A program made the translations under genes and the position numbers. The notes beneath the pieces are model-generated. The model did not search any database. It was not told the DNA's origin and saw only the letters and a program-made list of their open reading frames with translations. From JBECKQ01 sp040235375 (GTDB taxonomy: Bacteria > Planctomycetota > Phycisphaerae > UBA1845), in assembly GCA_040235375.1 (NCBI GenBank), contig JBECKQ010000467.1, positions 1 through 47,961 on the forward strand: DNA of 47,961 nt, given 5' to 3'. Below are positions 1 through 8,646 of this stretch, in pieces (the stretch's first letter is position 1; each line of letters opens with the position of its first letter).

Positions 1-137
1 GCGCTTGGTCGGGCAACGAGCTCACGCAGTGTCCTGAATGTGCGGCGACATCATGCGAGGTCGCAACGGAAGTTAACCCGGAGGGCCGTTTCGACAGACC
101 CAAAGCGTGCGCGCCATGGGAATCTAGGACGCGCCGC

Positions 138-299
138 TCAAGCCCGTGCAGCAGTCATTCGCCCCGGCCCCTCGACGACGGTCAGATTCACCGCACCGGT
201 CAGCGGCACTGCACGCCAGGGATCTGGCATAAGTTGCCCCGGTGCCACCAACAGAACGCTGGGGCCAATAATACACCATGCCCAACGTTTGATATTCAT
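138..299 (-). CDS. Possible 53-aa secreted or membrane small protein
   Basis: The frame begins at an ATG (297-299) preceded on the minus strand by a G-rich Shine-Dalgarno-like run GGGGGGAA with suitable spacing. The product starts MNIKRWAWCIIGPSVLLVAP, which is a basic N-terminus followed by a hydrophobic stretch, as in a signal peptide or single membrane segment. The remaining 30 residues carry no motif I recognise. There is no homology information and the frame is short, so this is a weak prediction based on ribosome-binding site plus hydrophobic N-terminus only. Confidence 0.25.
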   Translation of the reverse strand: MNIKRWAWCIIGPSVLLVAPGQLMPDPWRAVPLTGAVNLTVVEGPGRMTAARA

Positions 300-603
300 G
301 AATTCCCCCCTTTTGATTTTCGATGTGTGTGAACCCGATCTGCGCCGCGCCGGCCGCGGAGCCGTGCCCATGACCTACGATTGAATGGTGCGTCGGTCGC
401 AAGGTGAGCGGAATGCAGGAAACGGGGACGGATTCCTCGTGTTCTCGAGTCACTGCGACTTGCCAAGTGAATGCGCCCACTGACTGCTCGCGTGCGCCCC
501 CGGGTCAACACCTTTTGATTCAATTGTCTGGCAACCAGGCCAGCCTTCGAGTATTATCCAAGTCGTATAAGACCGAGATTGGGCAATCACCAATGGGGGT
601 AAA

Positions 604-610
604 CGGGGGA
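604..610 (+). promoter_or_regulatory. Shine-Dalgarno deciding a TTG start
   Basis: The run CGGGGGA lies 7 bases before the TTG at 618. No in-frame ATG with comparable spacing exists until codon 10, so this site supports TTG as the start of the following gene. Confidence 0.4.
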
Positions 611-617
611 TCTTGAG

Positions 618-1241
618 TTGTCACACGGTATCGGCCGGCTCACGATGGTGCTGGCTGCGATCGCAACTCAGCCGGCGGAGGCAACGGTAGTCGATCTGCG
701 CTTGCTCCCGGCCTCGGCGAGCGTGCAGGTCGGAAACGCGATTGACGTGGAGCTGTGGGCTACCGCGAGGGATAACGAATCGCAGAGCGTATCGGCCATG
801 GCCGTTTTGCTGCAATGGGACGCGCAGGACTTGGGCCTGCTCGGTCTGACCAACAACGGCCCCTACGGCTGGTTATCGTCCTGTTTTCCGGACGACAGCG
901 GACTGGACGGTCTCAATAATACATGGACGGACGGAGATGCGCGTTACGAAGCGCTGGCGCTGCTGGGCAGTCCGGCCATCGCCACGGGGTCGGGTCTGCT
1001 GGTCACAACGCTCCGGTTTGAAGCCCTTCGACCAGCGGCCGTCAGCACGATCGACATACCGGCGGCGCTCGGCCAGTCCTCGTTTTCCAAGGTCCTTGGG
1101 GCGGACTTTCCGAATCAGGACGTGACTGGCAGCCTGGGAATCGCAACGATAGCCATCACGCCGGAACCGGCCGGCGCCGTCCTGCTGCTGCTTGCCGCGT
1201 GCGCATTCCGACACCCCCATCGAAGACGGCATCGCCATTGA
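618..1241 (+). CDS. Secreted cohesin-like protein with PEP-CTERM-like tail
   Basis: The product is 207 aa and probably exported. The N-terminus is short and only weakly hydrophobic (MVLAAIATQPAEA). Residues about 24-175 have the look of a cohesin-like beta-sandwich: alternating hydrophobic strands, a QWDAQDLGLLG segment like the cohesin 'YDP..L.l' motif, and a terminal strand before the tail. The C-terminus reads TPEPAGAVLLLLAACAF followed by a His/Arg-rich end. That is the PEP, hydrophobic helix and basic end arrangement of PEP-CTERM sorting signals, which in other bacteria are processed by exosortase; no exosortase gene lies in this window. The start is a TTG with a Shine-Dalgarno run at 604-610; an ATG at codon 10 is the alternative. 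The gene is convergent with the PEP-CTERM gene at 1288-2157. The function beyond surface anchoring is unknown. Confidence 0.7.
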   Translation: MSHGIGRLTMVLAAIATQPAEATVVDLRLLPASASVQVGNAIDVELWATARDNESQSVSAMAVLLQWDAQDLGLLGLTNNGPYGWLSSCFPDDSGLDGLNNTWTDGDARYEALALLGSPAIATGSGLLVTTLRFEALRPAAVSTIDIPAALGQSSFSKVLGADFPNQDVTGSLGIATIAITPEPAGAVLLLLAACAFRHPHRRRHRH

Positions 1242-1251
1242 CCGCACGGAA

Positions 1252-1275
1252 CCAACCACCATCCCCGGAGGTTGG
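1252..1275. terminator. Possible bidirectional hairpin between convergent genes
   Basis: CCAACCACC (1252-1260) pairs with GGAGGTTGG (1267-1275) with one mismatch and a 6-base loop. It sits in the 46-base gap between two convergent genes, where a shared terminator would be expected. There is no T-run on either side, so intrinsic termination is uncertain. Confidence 0.35.
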
Positions 1276-1287
1276 ACGCGAGGTGAA

Positions 1288-2157
1288 TCAGCGCCTTCGG
1301 CGTGTCGCAACGATGGTCAGCCCCGTCACCAGCAGGGCAACCGCACTCGGCTCGGGGACCTGGTCGCGGAGCGCGGAAAAGTCCTGCACCGTTGTGCCGC
1401 TGCTCCAGACGTTGGGCGCTTCAAACGTGCTGCTGGTGCCGTCGTTGTAATCTGCGAGCGTGACCAACGGAGAGGGATCGGCCTCGAGCTTGCCGACCTC
1501 CGCGCCGCTGATACCGCCGAAACTTCCCCAAGCCTCACCGATCGGTCCGAAGTGATTGACGACGCCATCGAAGATCGTGAGCTCCCAATCGTTGTTGCCG
1601 ACGGAGAACGCCCCTGCGGGATCGCCATCCACGTTCGTCATCGTCGTGACGAGGGGGCTGACCTCATCGGCTTCGTCGCGGCTGCTCACGTGAATCGAGA
1701 AGTCGCCGCCCAGCGGGTCGTAGCTGGTATCCGTGCTCAGATCGAAAGAGACGGGCGTGGTGTCCTCGAAAATCGTGTCGACGATCTGCTTGTCGCTGAT
1801 CGTGATGATCGAGCCTGCCCGCAGGTCGGACCAGAGCGCGTCGGTGCTGAAAACGATCTTGCCCTGCGATTCGTTGGCGCTGATGCGCGACGGATCCCAC
1901 ACGGCCGTGCCGTTGCCGTCCCCATCGTCCTCCCACCAGCGCAACTCCCACCCGCGGATATCGACGTGGTCCTCCGTGACGACGAGTTCGATCCAGTTGT
2001 CTCCATTGCCCTCGACGCGGCCGAAGAACGAGTCCGAGTTGCCATTGTCGAGAAAGCTCGATCCGCTGACGGCGTTCCATTCGTTGAGAATAAGGCTCGC
2101 AGCCGCGAGCGCATTCGAGGGGCACAGCAGCACACCCAGCGAGAGAGCGCGTCTCAT
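1288..2157 (-). CDS. Secreted LTD-like protein with PEP-CTERM anchor
   Basis: The product is 289 aa. The start is the ATG at 2157, chosen because GAGGAGGTGA lies just upstream and a signal peptide follows (MRRALSLGVLLCPSNALAAA); a longer in-frame extension upstream has no such signals. The mature part opens SLILNEWNAVSGSSFLDNG, typical of lamin-tail-like domains in secreted proteins, and continues with a WIELVVT strand and a WELRWW strand. It ends VPEPSAVALLVTGLTIVATRR: PEP motif, transmembrane helix and Arg tail, a classical PEP-CTERM sorting signal. Residues around DPSP, FNDGTSSTF, APN and VQDFSxLR recur in the 2031-aa protein at 10568-16663, so the two share a module. The role is presumably cell-surface or matrix; no enzymatic motif is visible. 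Confidence 0.85.
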   Translation of the reverse strand: MRRALSLGVLLCPSNALAAASLILNEWNAVSGSSFLDNGNSDSFFGRVEGNGDNWIELVVTEDHVDIRGWELRWWEDDGDGNGTAVWDPSRISANESQGKIVFSTDALWSDLRAGSIITISDKQIVDTIFEDTTPVSFDLSTDTSYDPLGGDFSIHVSSRDEADEVSPLVTTMTNVDGDPAGAFSVGNNDWELTIFDGVVNHFGPIGEAWGSFGGISGAEVGKLEADPSPLVTLADYNDGTSSTFEAPNVWSSGTTVQDFSALRDQVPEPSAVALLVTGLTIVATRRRR

Positions 2158-3206
2158 CGTTCTCACCTCCTCATTGAAACCGGCGTGGTTCCCCTCCACA
2201 GCCGCCACACCTGGAAACCGATCCGCCTTCACGGCAGAGTCGTCTTCACTTACGCTCGTCGTTGCTATCCCTTGTTTCGGTCTGGCCAAGCAGATTGGTG
2301 TCCTCGCGTGCACGCTGAACTCGAGAGTTTCCCGTCAGACCTGCGCGTTCACGCTGACCCTATGCGCATCCCCGTAGCGCGCGCGAAGCCTATCGGCGCG
2401 ACGACATTAATGCAAGCTTCTCCGCGGCTTATACCACGCGCACACGCCATTCGGGACCGATGCAGTCCGCAATCCAATCGACCGGTCCTGCCGTTGTAAG
2501 CGATAACAGTACGGGTGCTCCCCTGCGGCAATAGGCCAGGAATCAGACTGATTCTGGCACGCTTTTCTTTAGACCACCCCCTCCATTCCCCGAGTGTTCA
2601 TACGGGGGAAACACCTAGGCACACAACAGGTGTAACGGTTCAGTCGACGCCCCTCTTTCGTCATGGATTAAAGTGCAACTGCAAGCGGAGATATCTTTGA
2701 GGCTCTGCTGAACGAGCGAGAAGCGCGAACAGGGCTGTCGGCGTGGAGCGGACGACCGTGCAATACTGAAAACCACCGCTCGGCTCAATACTTTTGCTTA
2801 GGGTATTTCCATTGATATTCGCGGAAATTGCCCAGTAGTCGTCGCGCGTCAGCGCCGACAGTCGGCGACATCCACAATTCGCTTGTACGCCCAGCAGGCG
2901 TGGATTATAGTAGATCGCAATATCCCATCGCGCAGCGGGCGGAGTCCCGCTGACGCAGGTAGCGCGCGACAAGAAGAAGTCGAGTCGCCAGGCGTTTGGA
3001 ACTGAACCGCTGCCTCTGCGAGAGCGCGACACAGGGAGCGGGCGACGCGCCGAGCAGCGCGTGAGCCTTTGGGCCGGAGGGCGACGCGCACAACACGTTG
3101 GGCGGAAACCAAACGAGGCACGGGGGAGCCGCCATCACATCGACGATCGATGATCCTGCGGCATCGAGACAGCGAGCGAGAACGTGTCGGGCGTAGGAAA
3201 GGGGCA
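2158..3206. other. 1-kb gene-free region with inverted repeats
   Basis: No convincing gene lies between the divergent starts at 2157 and 3207. The stretch around 2500-2830 is less GC-rich than its surroundings. It holds two adjacent inverted repeats (2586-2633, listed separately). A minus-strand frame at 2661-3032 has balanced composition but no start signals and no recognisable motif. Promoters for both flanking genes are expected here, but none is clear. Confidence 0.5.
2586..2633. repeat. Two adjacent inverted repeats
   Basis: The first is TTCCCCG (2586-2592) with CGGGGGAA (2603-2610), one bulged G. The second is ACACCT (2611-2616) with AGGTGT (2628-2633). They abut with no gap. Read on the minus strand, the second hairpin's 3' arm runs into TTCCCCC, giving GGTGTTTCCCCC, a 12-mer that also occurs at 16892-16903 next to another hairpin. 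The role is unknown; it could be an RNA structure or a protein-binding site upstream of the PEP-CTERM gene. Confidence 0.4.
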
Positions 3207-6200
3207 ATGCATCCACACCAATTGGATCGGATCGTGGCCGCCGGTGTTCTGCTGTGCGTCGCGGGAGGCGTGCAGGCCGGCAACGTGCTCATCAACGAGG
3301 TGCATTACAACCCACCCGGAGACGACGACACTGTTCTTCTCGAATTCGTCGAATTGTACAACTCGAATGTAACGTCCGTCGGCATCGGACTGTGGGAGCT
3401 CGACTTCGGGCCGCAGCCGTACGTGTTTCCCGCAGGAACGATGCTGGAACCGGGACAGTACGTCGTCGTGGCCGACAATGCCGCGGCCCTGGCCGGCGCC
3501 ACCGGATTCGCTACACCATTTGAATGGGGAGGAACCAACGGACTTAGTGCGAGCCTTGACAACGGCGGGGAAGACATCGTTTTGCGGGATGGACCTGAAG
3601 GCGTTTCCACCGTTGTCGATCTCGTGGCGTACGACGATGACCCGCCATGGCCCGCCGAACCGGACGGCGGCGGGCCCTCGCTCGAATTGATCAATCCGGC
3701 GCTGGACAACAATCAGCCCGACTCCTGGCTGCCATCTCTCGCGATGAACGGCACGCCCGGCGCCGTGAACAGCGTCTTCAGCGCAAATCCCGTCGTCGCC
3801 GGCACGACACCCCCGCCCCTGACGTCGGTGGCATCGCTCGATGAAATCACGGTCGTGTTCAGCGAGCCCGTAACGGGAGTGACCGCCGCCGACCTGGAAG
3901 TCGCGGGGAGCTCCGCTACGGAGGTCGTGCCCGCCAGTGGCCCGGCCGACACGTACACGTTCTCAGGTTTTGCCATGCCGTCGCCCGGCTCGGTCGGCAT
4001 CACGCTTCGGCCAGGCACCATTGCGGCCGGCGCGCGACCCTTCGAGGGCTACTCGTGGACGGTCTCCGTGGGCCTCGCGATCGTGTTCAATGAGATTCAT
4101 TACCATCCACCCGACCCGGACGGCGACGCCGAGTTCCTCGAGCTGTATAACGCTGGCGCAGATACCGCGGATATGTCGGGCTGGTCCATTTCCGACGGTC
4201 TGGAGTTTTCGTTTGCGCCGGGCACCACGCTCGCACCCGGTGAATTCCTGGTACTGGCCCTTGATACGAGCCTGCTGCAATCCGTCACCGGATATGCCGG
4301 TGCGTTGCAGTGGTCAGACGGCAGGCTTTCCAACGGCGGGGAGCGTCTGGCGCTGGCCGACGCAGTCGGCAACGAGCTCGATGTCGTCCGTTTCAGCGAC
4401 GGGGGTGAGTGGCCGGCCGCTGCCGACGGCGACGGCCCCTCGCTCGAATTGATCAACCCGCTCATGCCGAACGACTACGGACCGGCGTGGGCGGCGTCAT
4501 CCGCTTCTTACGGCACGCCTGGAGCGATCAACAGTGCATTCAATGCGACACCGGCGCCGATCATCGTCCACACGCGACACGAGCCGGTCATCCCACATGC
4601 GTTGGAAACGGTGACCGTCAGCGCGATGGTGCTGGATGATGACCCGAATCCGGTCGTCACGCTTTACTATCGGCAGGATCAGGACCCCACCATTGCATAC
4701 GACAGCGTGGCGATGACCGACGCCGGGACGAACGGCGACACCGTGGCCGGCGACGACAGGTACACGGCGCAAGTGCCTGGCCTGGCGGATGGCGAACGTC
4801 TCGACTTCACGATCCGAGCCGATGATGGCACCACGGTCTCGGCGGCTCCGCCGGGCAATGAGACGCTTGCTGCCGGCGAGTTTCCCGCACAGACGTATCT
4901 GTGCAAATTCTCCGATGCACCGCTGCTTGTCGATTTCCCTCAGTATCACCTGATCACTACCCAGCGCACGCGGAACCGGCAGTCCATACGCAACGACGTC
5001 GAGTACGACGCCACCTTCGTTCGCTGCGCCGCGGACGGGAGCTGCGAAGTCTTCTACAACATTACCGAACGCTACCGCGGCGCCACCAGCATGGTGCTGG
5101 ATCCGCCGTCTTTCCGGTTCAGTTTTCCGTCCGACCAGCCACTCGAGTCGGAAATGGGTTTCGATATCACCGAACTGAACTTGATGGGCCAGCAACCGGC
5201 GAGACAGGCAATCGGCTACGACATGTTCGCGGCCATGGGGCTTCCGGCGCCGCGTCACCAGTTTATCCGCCTGAATACGAATCCACTTGTCGACGGCGGC
5301 ACTCAGGATTGCCTCTACATCAACGTGGAGAGGGTCGACGCCGACTTCGTCGAATCGCAGGGCGAACAACTGGCGCCGCGGCGTTTCCCCGACCGATGCA
5401 GCGCAAGCGGCGATATCTGCGAATCGACGTTCGACTGTCCGATGGGCGAATCCTGCTTAGCCGGCTCCGGCGGGAACCTCTACCGCGGACGGGACGACGC
5501 CGACTTAAGGTGGGAGGGCTTTGATCCTTCTGCGTATCTGCTCGACCTGTTCGGCAACAATGGCTATCAGCTCATTACCAATGAGGACAACCATGACTGG
5601 ACGGACCTTATCGATTTATGCGATGCGCTGACGTGCAGCGCCATCGACGGGGGGGCGTTGTGTCTGGAAGCCACGTACGACGGCTGGTACGCCCAGAATA
5701 TCCCCCTTTATGTCGATGCCGATCAATGGGCTTCGTGGTTCGCCGTGCACATGGCCCTGGATAATCGCGAGGGCGGGATTTATCGAAGCACCGGCGACGA
5801 CTACTTTCTTTACTTCTACCCGCCGTCCGGCCGGGCTGTCTTCATGCCCTGGGACATGGACGCGATTATCCCCGGATCGCAGCAAACAATCTGGCGCACG
5901 TCGGTGCCGTCAGTGAGACGGTTTGTGCGCCACAACCAGTTTGCCGGCCGCTTCGTGAAGGCCATCTGCGACCTGCTCGACGGCGAACTTTCGCAGGCAG
6001 CCATGGACGCGCGCATCGACGCCCTGCCGGACGAACTCTTCCCCACGGGCGCGTCGCAAGGCGCCGGACCTCAAACAAAGCAGGGCATGAAGGACTGGGT
6101 GACGGCACGGCAGGCGTTTGTCCGCAGCGAAATCAGCACGGACCTGACGCTGGAAGGGGTGCCGGCCAGCCCCTACATCGGGACGAACGCCGTCGTGCAG

Positions 6201-8597
6201 CTAAGCGGCCTGCTCGATCAATGCGGTACGCAAATCGTCATGGTAAACGGGAGTGTCGCGAATTCCTACAGCGTCTACGGAGCCACGTGGTCCCACGACC
6301 TTACGCTGGTGCCCGGCGGAAATCCCATCGTCGTACAGTGCCTCGATCATCTCGGCCAGGAGATCGACCGGGTCGAGGACTACATCGACTATCAACTCCC
6401 TCCCTCCGAGCTGCGCCTGACCGTCCCGACGCGCATGGTCAATGACAAAACACTGACGCTGACGGCGGAACTTCTGGATGCGTCGGGCTTCATCGACTGG
6501 CGCGGCTGGAACACGGTGGGCACAGTATCGGCAACGCGGGTTTCCGACGGCAGCGCCGTTCCGACCAGCATCACGGTCTTCGAAACACTCGCGGATGGCG
6601 CCGGGGGTGGTACGCCGCCCGCCGATTCCATTCGGCTGTACAACGGCGCCGGAAGTGTATCGATCACACTGGACAACGGCGCCGCGGAGCCGGCAGGAGA
6701 TATTCTCGTTACCGTGGACGCCGCGGGGCTCACCGCCTCCAAAACAGTCGAAGTGCTCGACGTCAATTCAGCCGGACTGTTCCGCTCGCTGTCCGGAACC
6801 CTCACGGGAGACGATCTCACGTGGGCGCCGAGCGACGGCGTCATCCACCTCACTGCCGACGTGACGGTCGGCCCGGGTTCGACGTTGACGATCCTGCCTG
6901 GCACGTTGGTAATGGTGGACTCCGGCGCTGCGGGAAGCGGCACCGCCGTAGTCGTTAACGGCGGTTCCGTGCGCGCAGAAGGCACGCCGGACGAGCCTGT
7001 CTTCTTCTTCCCGACGGCCGGTCCGGCAGCGATGGAACTTCCGCAGGCGAACGCGAACAATTCGGCGTCGTGGCGCGGGCTGTATCACTACGGCGCGGCA
7101 GCCTCGACTTGCATGTACACGTTTGTCACAGGTGCGGGAAACGGCGACGTGTCCATCCACCCAAGGTCTCCGATCCTTCGGCTCGACGGAACGTCTGAAC
7201 TGTATCTCGATCATTGCACGTTGGCTGATTGTCCCGGAATGGGAGTGTCGATCGTCGGCGGAAGCAGTGGGCGCTGCCAGATCAGCAGGTCGCTGTTTTC
7301 CCGGCTGGGCATCGGCGGTGAGTTCCTGGGCAATGATTATACTGTCGATATCGCCGATTCCTGGTTCACACGAATCGGCCGGGCACCGGACGCCAACAAC
7401 GTGGATGGCGACGTCTTCCACGTGGATCAGCCGAACAACACGATTTACCTGCGGCGCTGTGTGCTCACGGACTGTGGCGACGACCTGATCGACCACAGCA
7501 CCGGCGCCACGCCGTTGATCAAGGACAGCATTCTCTACGATACGCGTGACACGTGCGTGAGCCTCGATGGCAGCACGGGGGCCACGCTCTCCATGCTCAA
7601 TTGCCTCGTGTTCCAGACGCCGAACGGAATTCAAGCCAGCGGCGCCGTGGTACGGCTGTTGAATTCGACTGTATCCGCGCCGGTCACTGGTCCCAGCGTG
7701 GATAACACAGTGTTCGAATCGATCATCTGGCCGAACAGCTATGATTCCTGCGCCGGCGATGTCCGCTATTCGCTGCTGGGGACGGGCGGCAGCCTGTCGT
7801 GCGGGACAAACAACTTCACGGCCGATCCCCAATGGGTCAACGCGAGTGCTTCCGACTACGCGCTGCTGCCCTGGTCGCCGGCAATCGACGCCGGCTCCAA
7901 CGGCGATGCAATCGGCTGGTCGGGCTTTCCGATGGGTGGCGGTGCGCTCGGCCTCCACGCGGAAGCGGCTGGCTACTGTCTCTCGGCCGGCGACACGATC
8001 GAATTGACGCTCGAGGTCTCGGCACTGCCGGTGGAGATCAGCAGCGTCCACGCTCTCATCCGGTACGATGCGAACCGGCTGCTTCCTGCCCAGGTAATAC
8101 CGGGAGATGCGTCGGGATCGCCGTGGGACACGGCCCTGTTCGACGGCCCCACGCCCGTGGACGGCGACACACTCGCGCTGCATTTCACACATGAAGGAGG
8201 AATCAGCGCCGATTCGGTCGTGGCGCGACTTGGTTTTCAGGCTGTCGGGGACGGACCAGTGTTCGTCGAGCTCGTTCCTGAGACGGTGCTGACCCGCGGG
8301 CAGTTTTTCGATACGCGACTGATTCGCTTTGACAGCCAGGACCCGCCGTTAATTCCCGCAATCTCGAGTGCATATCGCTCGGTCGTGGCCGATACGTTCG
8401 ATGCGAATGCCGACGGCGTAATCGACGGCGACGATTATGAGAAGCTTGGTGCGTGTCTCACTGGGGCGCGCAGCGGGCTCGTCGAGCCGGACTACCCGCT
8501 CGGCGAACCGCTACAGTGCAGTTGCTTCGACGTCGACAACGACGGAGACATTGACCTGGGGGACTTCGCCGACTTTCAGGAGGCGTTCGGAAGCTGA
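3207..8597 (+). CDS. Giant secreted LTD-CotH-beta-helix-cohesin-dockerin protein
   Basis: The product is 1796 aa. The start is the ATG at 3207, after AGGAAAGGGG, and gives a clear signal peptide (LDRIVAAGVLLCVAGGVQA); the open frame extends 46 codons further upstream without such signals. Domains in order: LTD 1 (about 26-189, NVLINEVHYNPP); an Ig-like segment; LTD 2 (about 292-445, IVFNEIHYHPPD); a CotH-type kinase-like domain (about 570-975) with FMPWDMDAII near 880, corresponding to the WDxD metal/catalytic motif; Ig-like sequence; a right-handed beta-helix region (about 1285-1518); a cohesin-like domain (about 1590-1708); and a C-terminal dockerin-like pair of Ca loops (DANADGVIDGDDY and DVDNDGDIDLGDF). 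CotH proteins are atypical kinases that phosphorylate secreted proteins in Bacillus spores; activity here is inferred. It is followed after 49 bases by a co-directional secreted gene. Confidence 0.88.
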   Translation: MHPHQLDRIVAAGVLLCVAGGVQAGNVLINEVHYNPPGDDDTVLLEFVELYNSNVTSVGIGLWELDFGPQPYVFPAGTMLEPGQYVVVADNAAALAGATGFATPFEWGGTNGLSASLDNGGEDIVLRDGPEGVSTVVDLVAYDDDPPWPAEPDGGGPSLELINPALDNNQPDSWLPSLAMNGTPGAVNSVFSANPVVAGTTPPPLTSVASLDEITVVFSEPVTGVTAADLEVAGSSATEVVPASGPADTYTFSGFAMPSPGSVGITLRPGTIAAGARPFEGYSWTVSVGLAIVFNEIHYHPPDPDGDAEFLELYNAGADTADMSGWSISDGLEFSFAPGTTLAPGEFLVLALDTSLLQSVTGYAGALQWSDGRLSNGGERLALADAVGNELDVVRFSDGGEWPAAADGDGPSLELINPLMPNDYGPAWAASSASYGTPGAINSAFNATPAPIIVHTRHEPVIPHALETVTVSAMVLDDDPNPVVTLYYRQDQDPTIAYDSVAMTDAGTNGDTVAGDDRYTAQVPGLADGERLDFTIRADDGTTVSAAPPGNETLAAGEFPAQTYLCKFSDAPLLVDFPQYHLITTQRTRNRQSIRNDVEYDATFVRCAADGSCEVFYNITERYRGATSMVLDPPSFRFSFPSDQPLESEMGFDITELNLMGQQPARQAIGYDMFAAMGLPAPRHQFIRLNTNPLVDGGTQDCLYINVERVDADFVESQGEQLAPRRFPDRCSASGDICESTFDCPMGESCLAGSGGNLYRGRDDADLRWEGFDPSAYLLDLFGNNGYQLITNEDNHDWTDLIDLCDALTCSAIDGGALCLEATYDGWYAQNIPLYVDADQWASWFAVHMALDNREGGIYRSTGDDYFLYFYPPSGRAVFMPWDMDAIIPGSQQTIWRTSVPSVRRFVRHNQFAGRFVKAICDLLDGELSQAAMDARIDALPDELFPTGASQGAGPQTKQGMKDWVTARQAFVRSEISTDLTLEGVPASPYIGTNAVVQLSGLLDQCGTQIVMVNGSVANSYSVYGATWSHDLTLVPGGNPIVVQCLDHLGQEIDRVEDYIDYQLPPSELRLTVPTRMVNDKTLTLTAELLDASGFIDWRGWNTVGTVSATRVSDGSAVPTSITVFETLADGAGGGTPPADSIRLYNGAGSVSITLDNGAAEPAGDILVTVDAAGLTASKTVEVLDVNSAGLFRSLSGTLTGDDLTWAPSDGVIHLTADVTVGPGSTLTILPGTLVMVDSGAAGSGTAVVVNGGSVRAEGTPDEPVFFFPTAGPAAMELPQANANNSASWRGLYHYGAAASTCMYTFVTGAGNGDVSIHPRSPILRLDGTSELYLDHCTLADCPGMGVSIVGGSSGRCQISRSLFSRLGIGGEFLGNDYTVDIADSWFTRIGRAPDANNVDGDVFHVDQPNNTIYLRRCVLTDCGDDLIDHSTGATPLIKDSILYDTRDTCVSLDGSTGATLSMLNCLVFQTPNGIQASGAVVRLLNSTVSAPVTGPSVDNTVFESIIWPNSYDSCAGDVRYSLLGTGGSLSCGTNNFTADPQWVNASASDYALLPWSPAIDAGSNGDAIGWSGFPMGGGALGLHAEAAGYCLSAGDTIELTLEVSALPVEISSVHALIRYDANRLLPAQVIPGDASGSPWDTALFDGPTPVDGDTLALHFTHEGGISADSVVARLGFQAVGDGPVFVELVPETVLTRGQFFDTRLIRFDSQDPPLIPAISSAYRSVVADTFDANADGVIDGDDYEKLGACLTGARSGLVEPDYPLGEPLQCSCFDVDNDGDIDLGDFADFQEAFGS

Positions 8598-8646
8598 GGA
8601 GGAGATCAACTCCAGCTGACATCTCTGACGGAAAGGATGCACGATC

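Larger units (their letters stand above)
1..617. other. Left flank with no convincing large gene
   Basis: Several overlapping short frames exist here on both strands, but they are rich in Arg, Ala, Pro and Ser and none matches a family I recognise. The only element with gene-like signals is the short minus-strand frame at 138-299. The last 80 bases are less GC-rich and lead into the Shine-Dalgarno sequence of the gene at 618. No partial gene was recognised at the left window edge. Confidence 0.5.

Noticed and set aside
1192..2499. 435-codon plus-strand open frame
   Set aside because: It lies opposite the LTD/PEP-CTERM gene, which has a signal peptide, ribosome site and sorting signal; the plus frame has no family resemblance.
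2661..3032. 123-codon minus-strand frame with balanced composition (IYYNPRLLGVQANC)
   Set aside because: No ribosome site, no family recognised; balanced composition is explained by the lower GC of this gap. It could be a gene remnant but cannot be supported.
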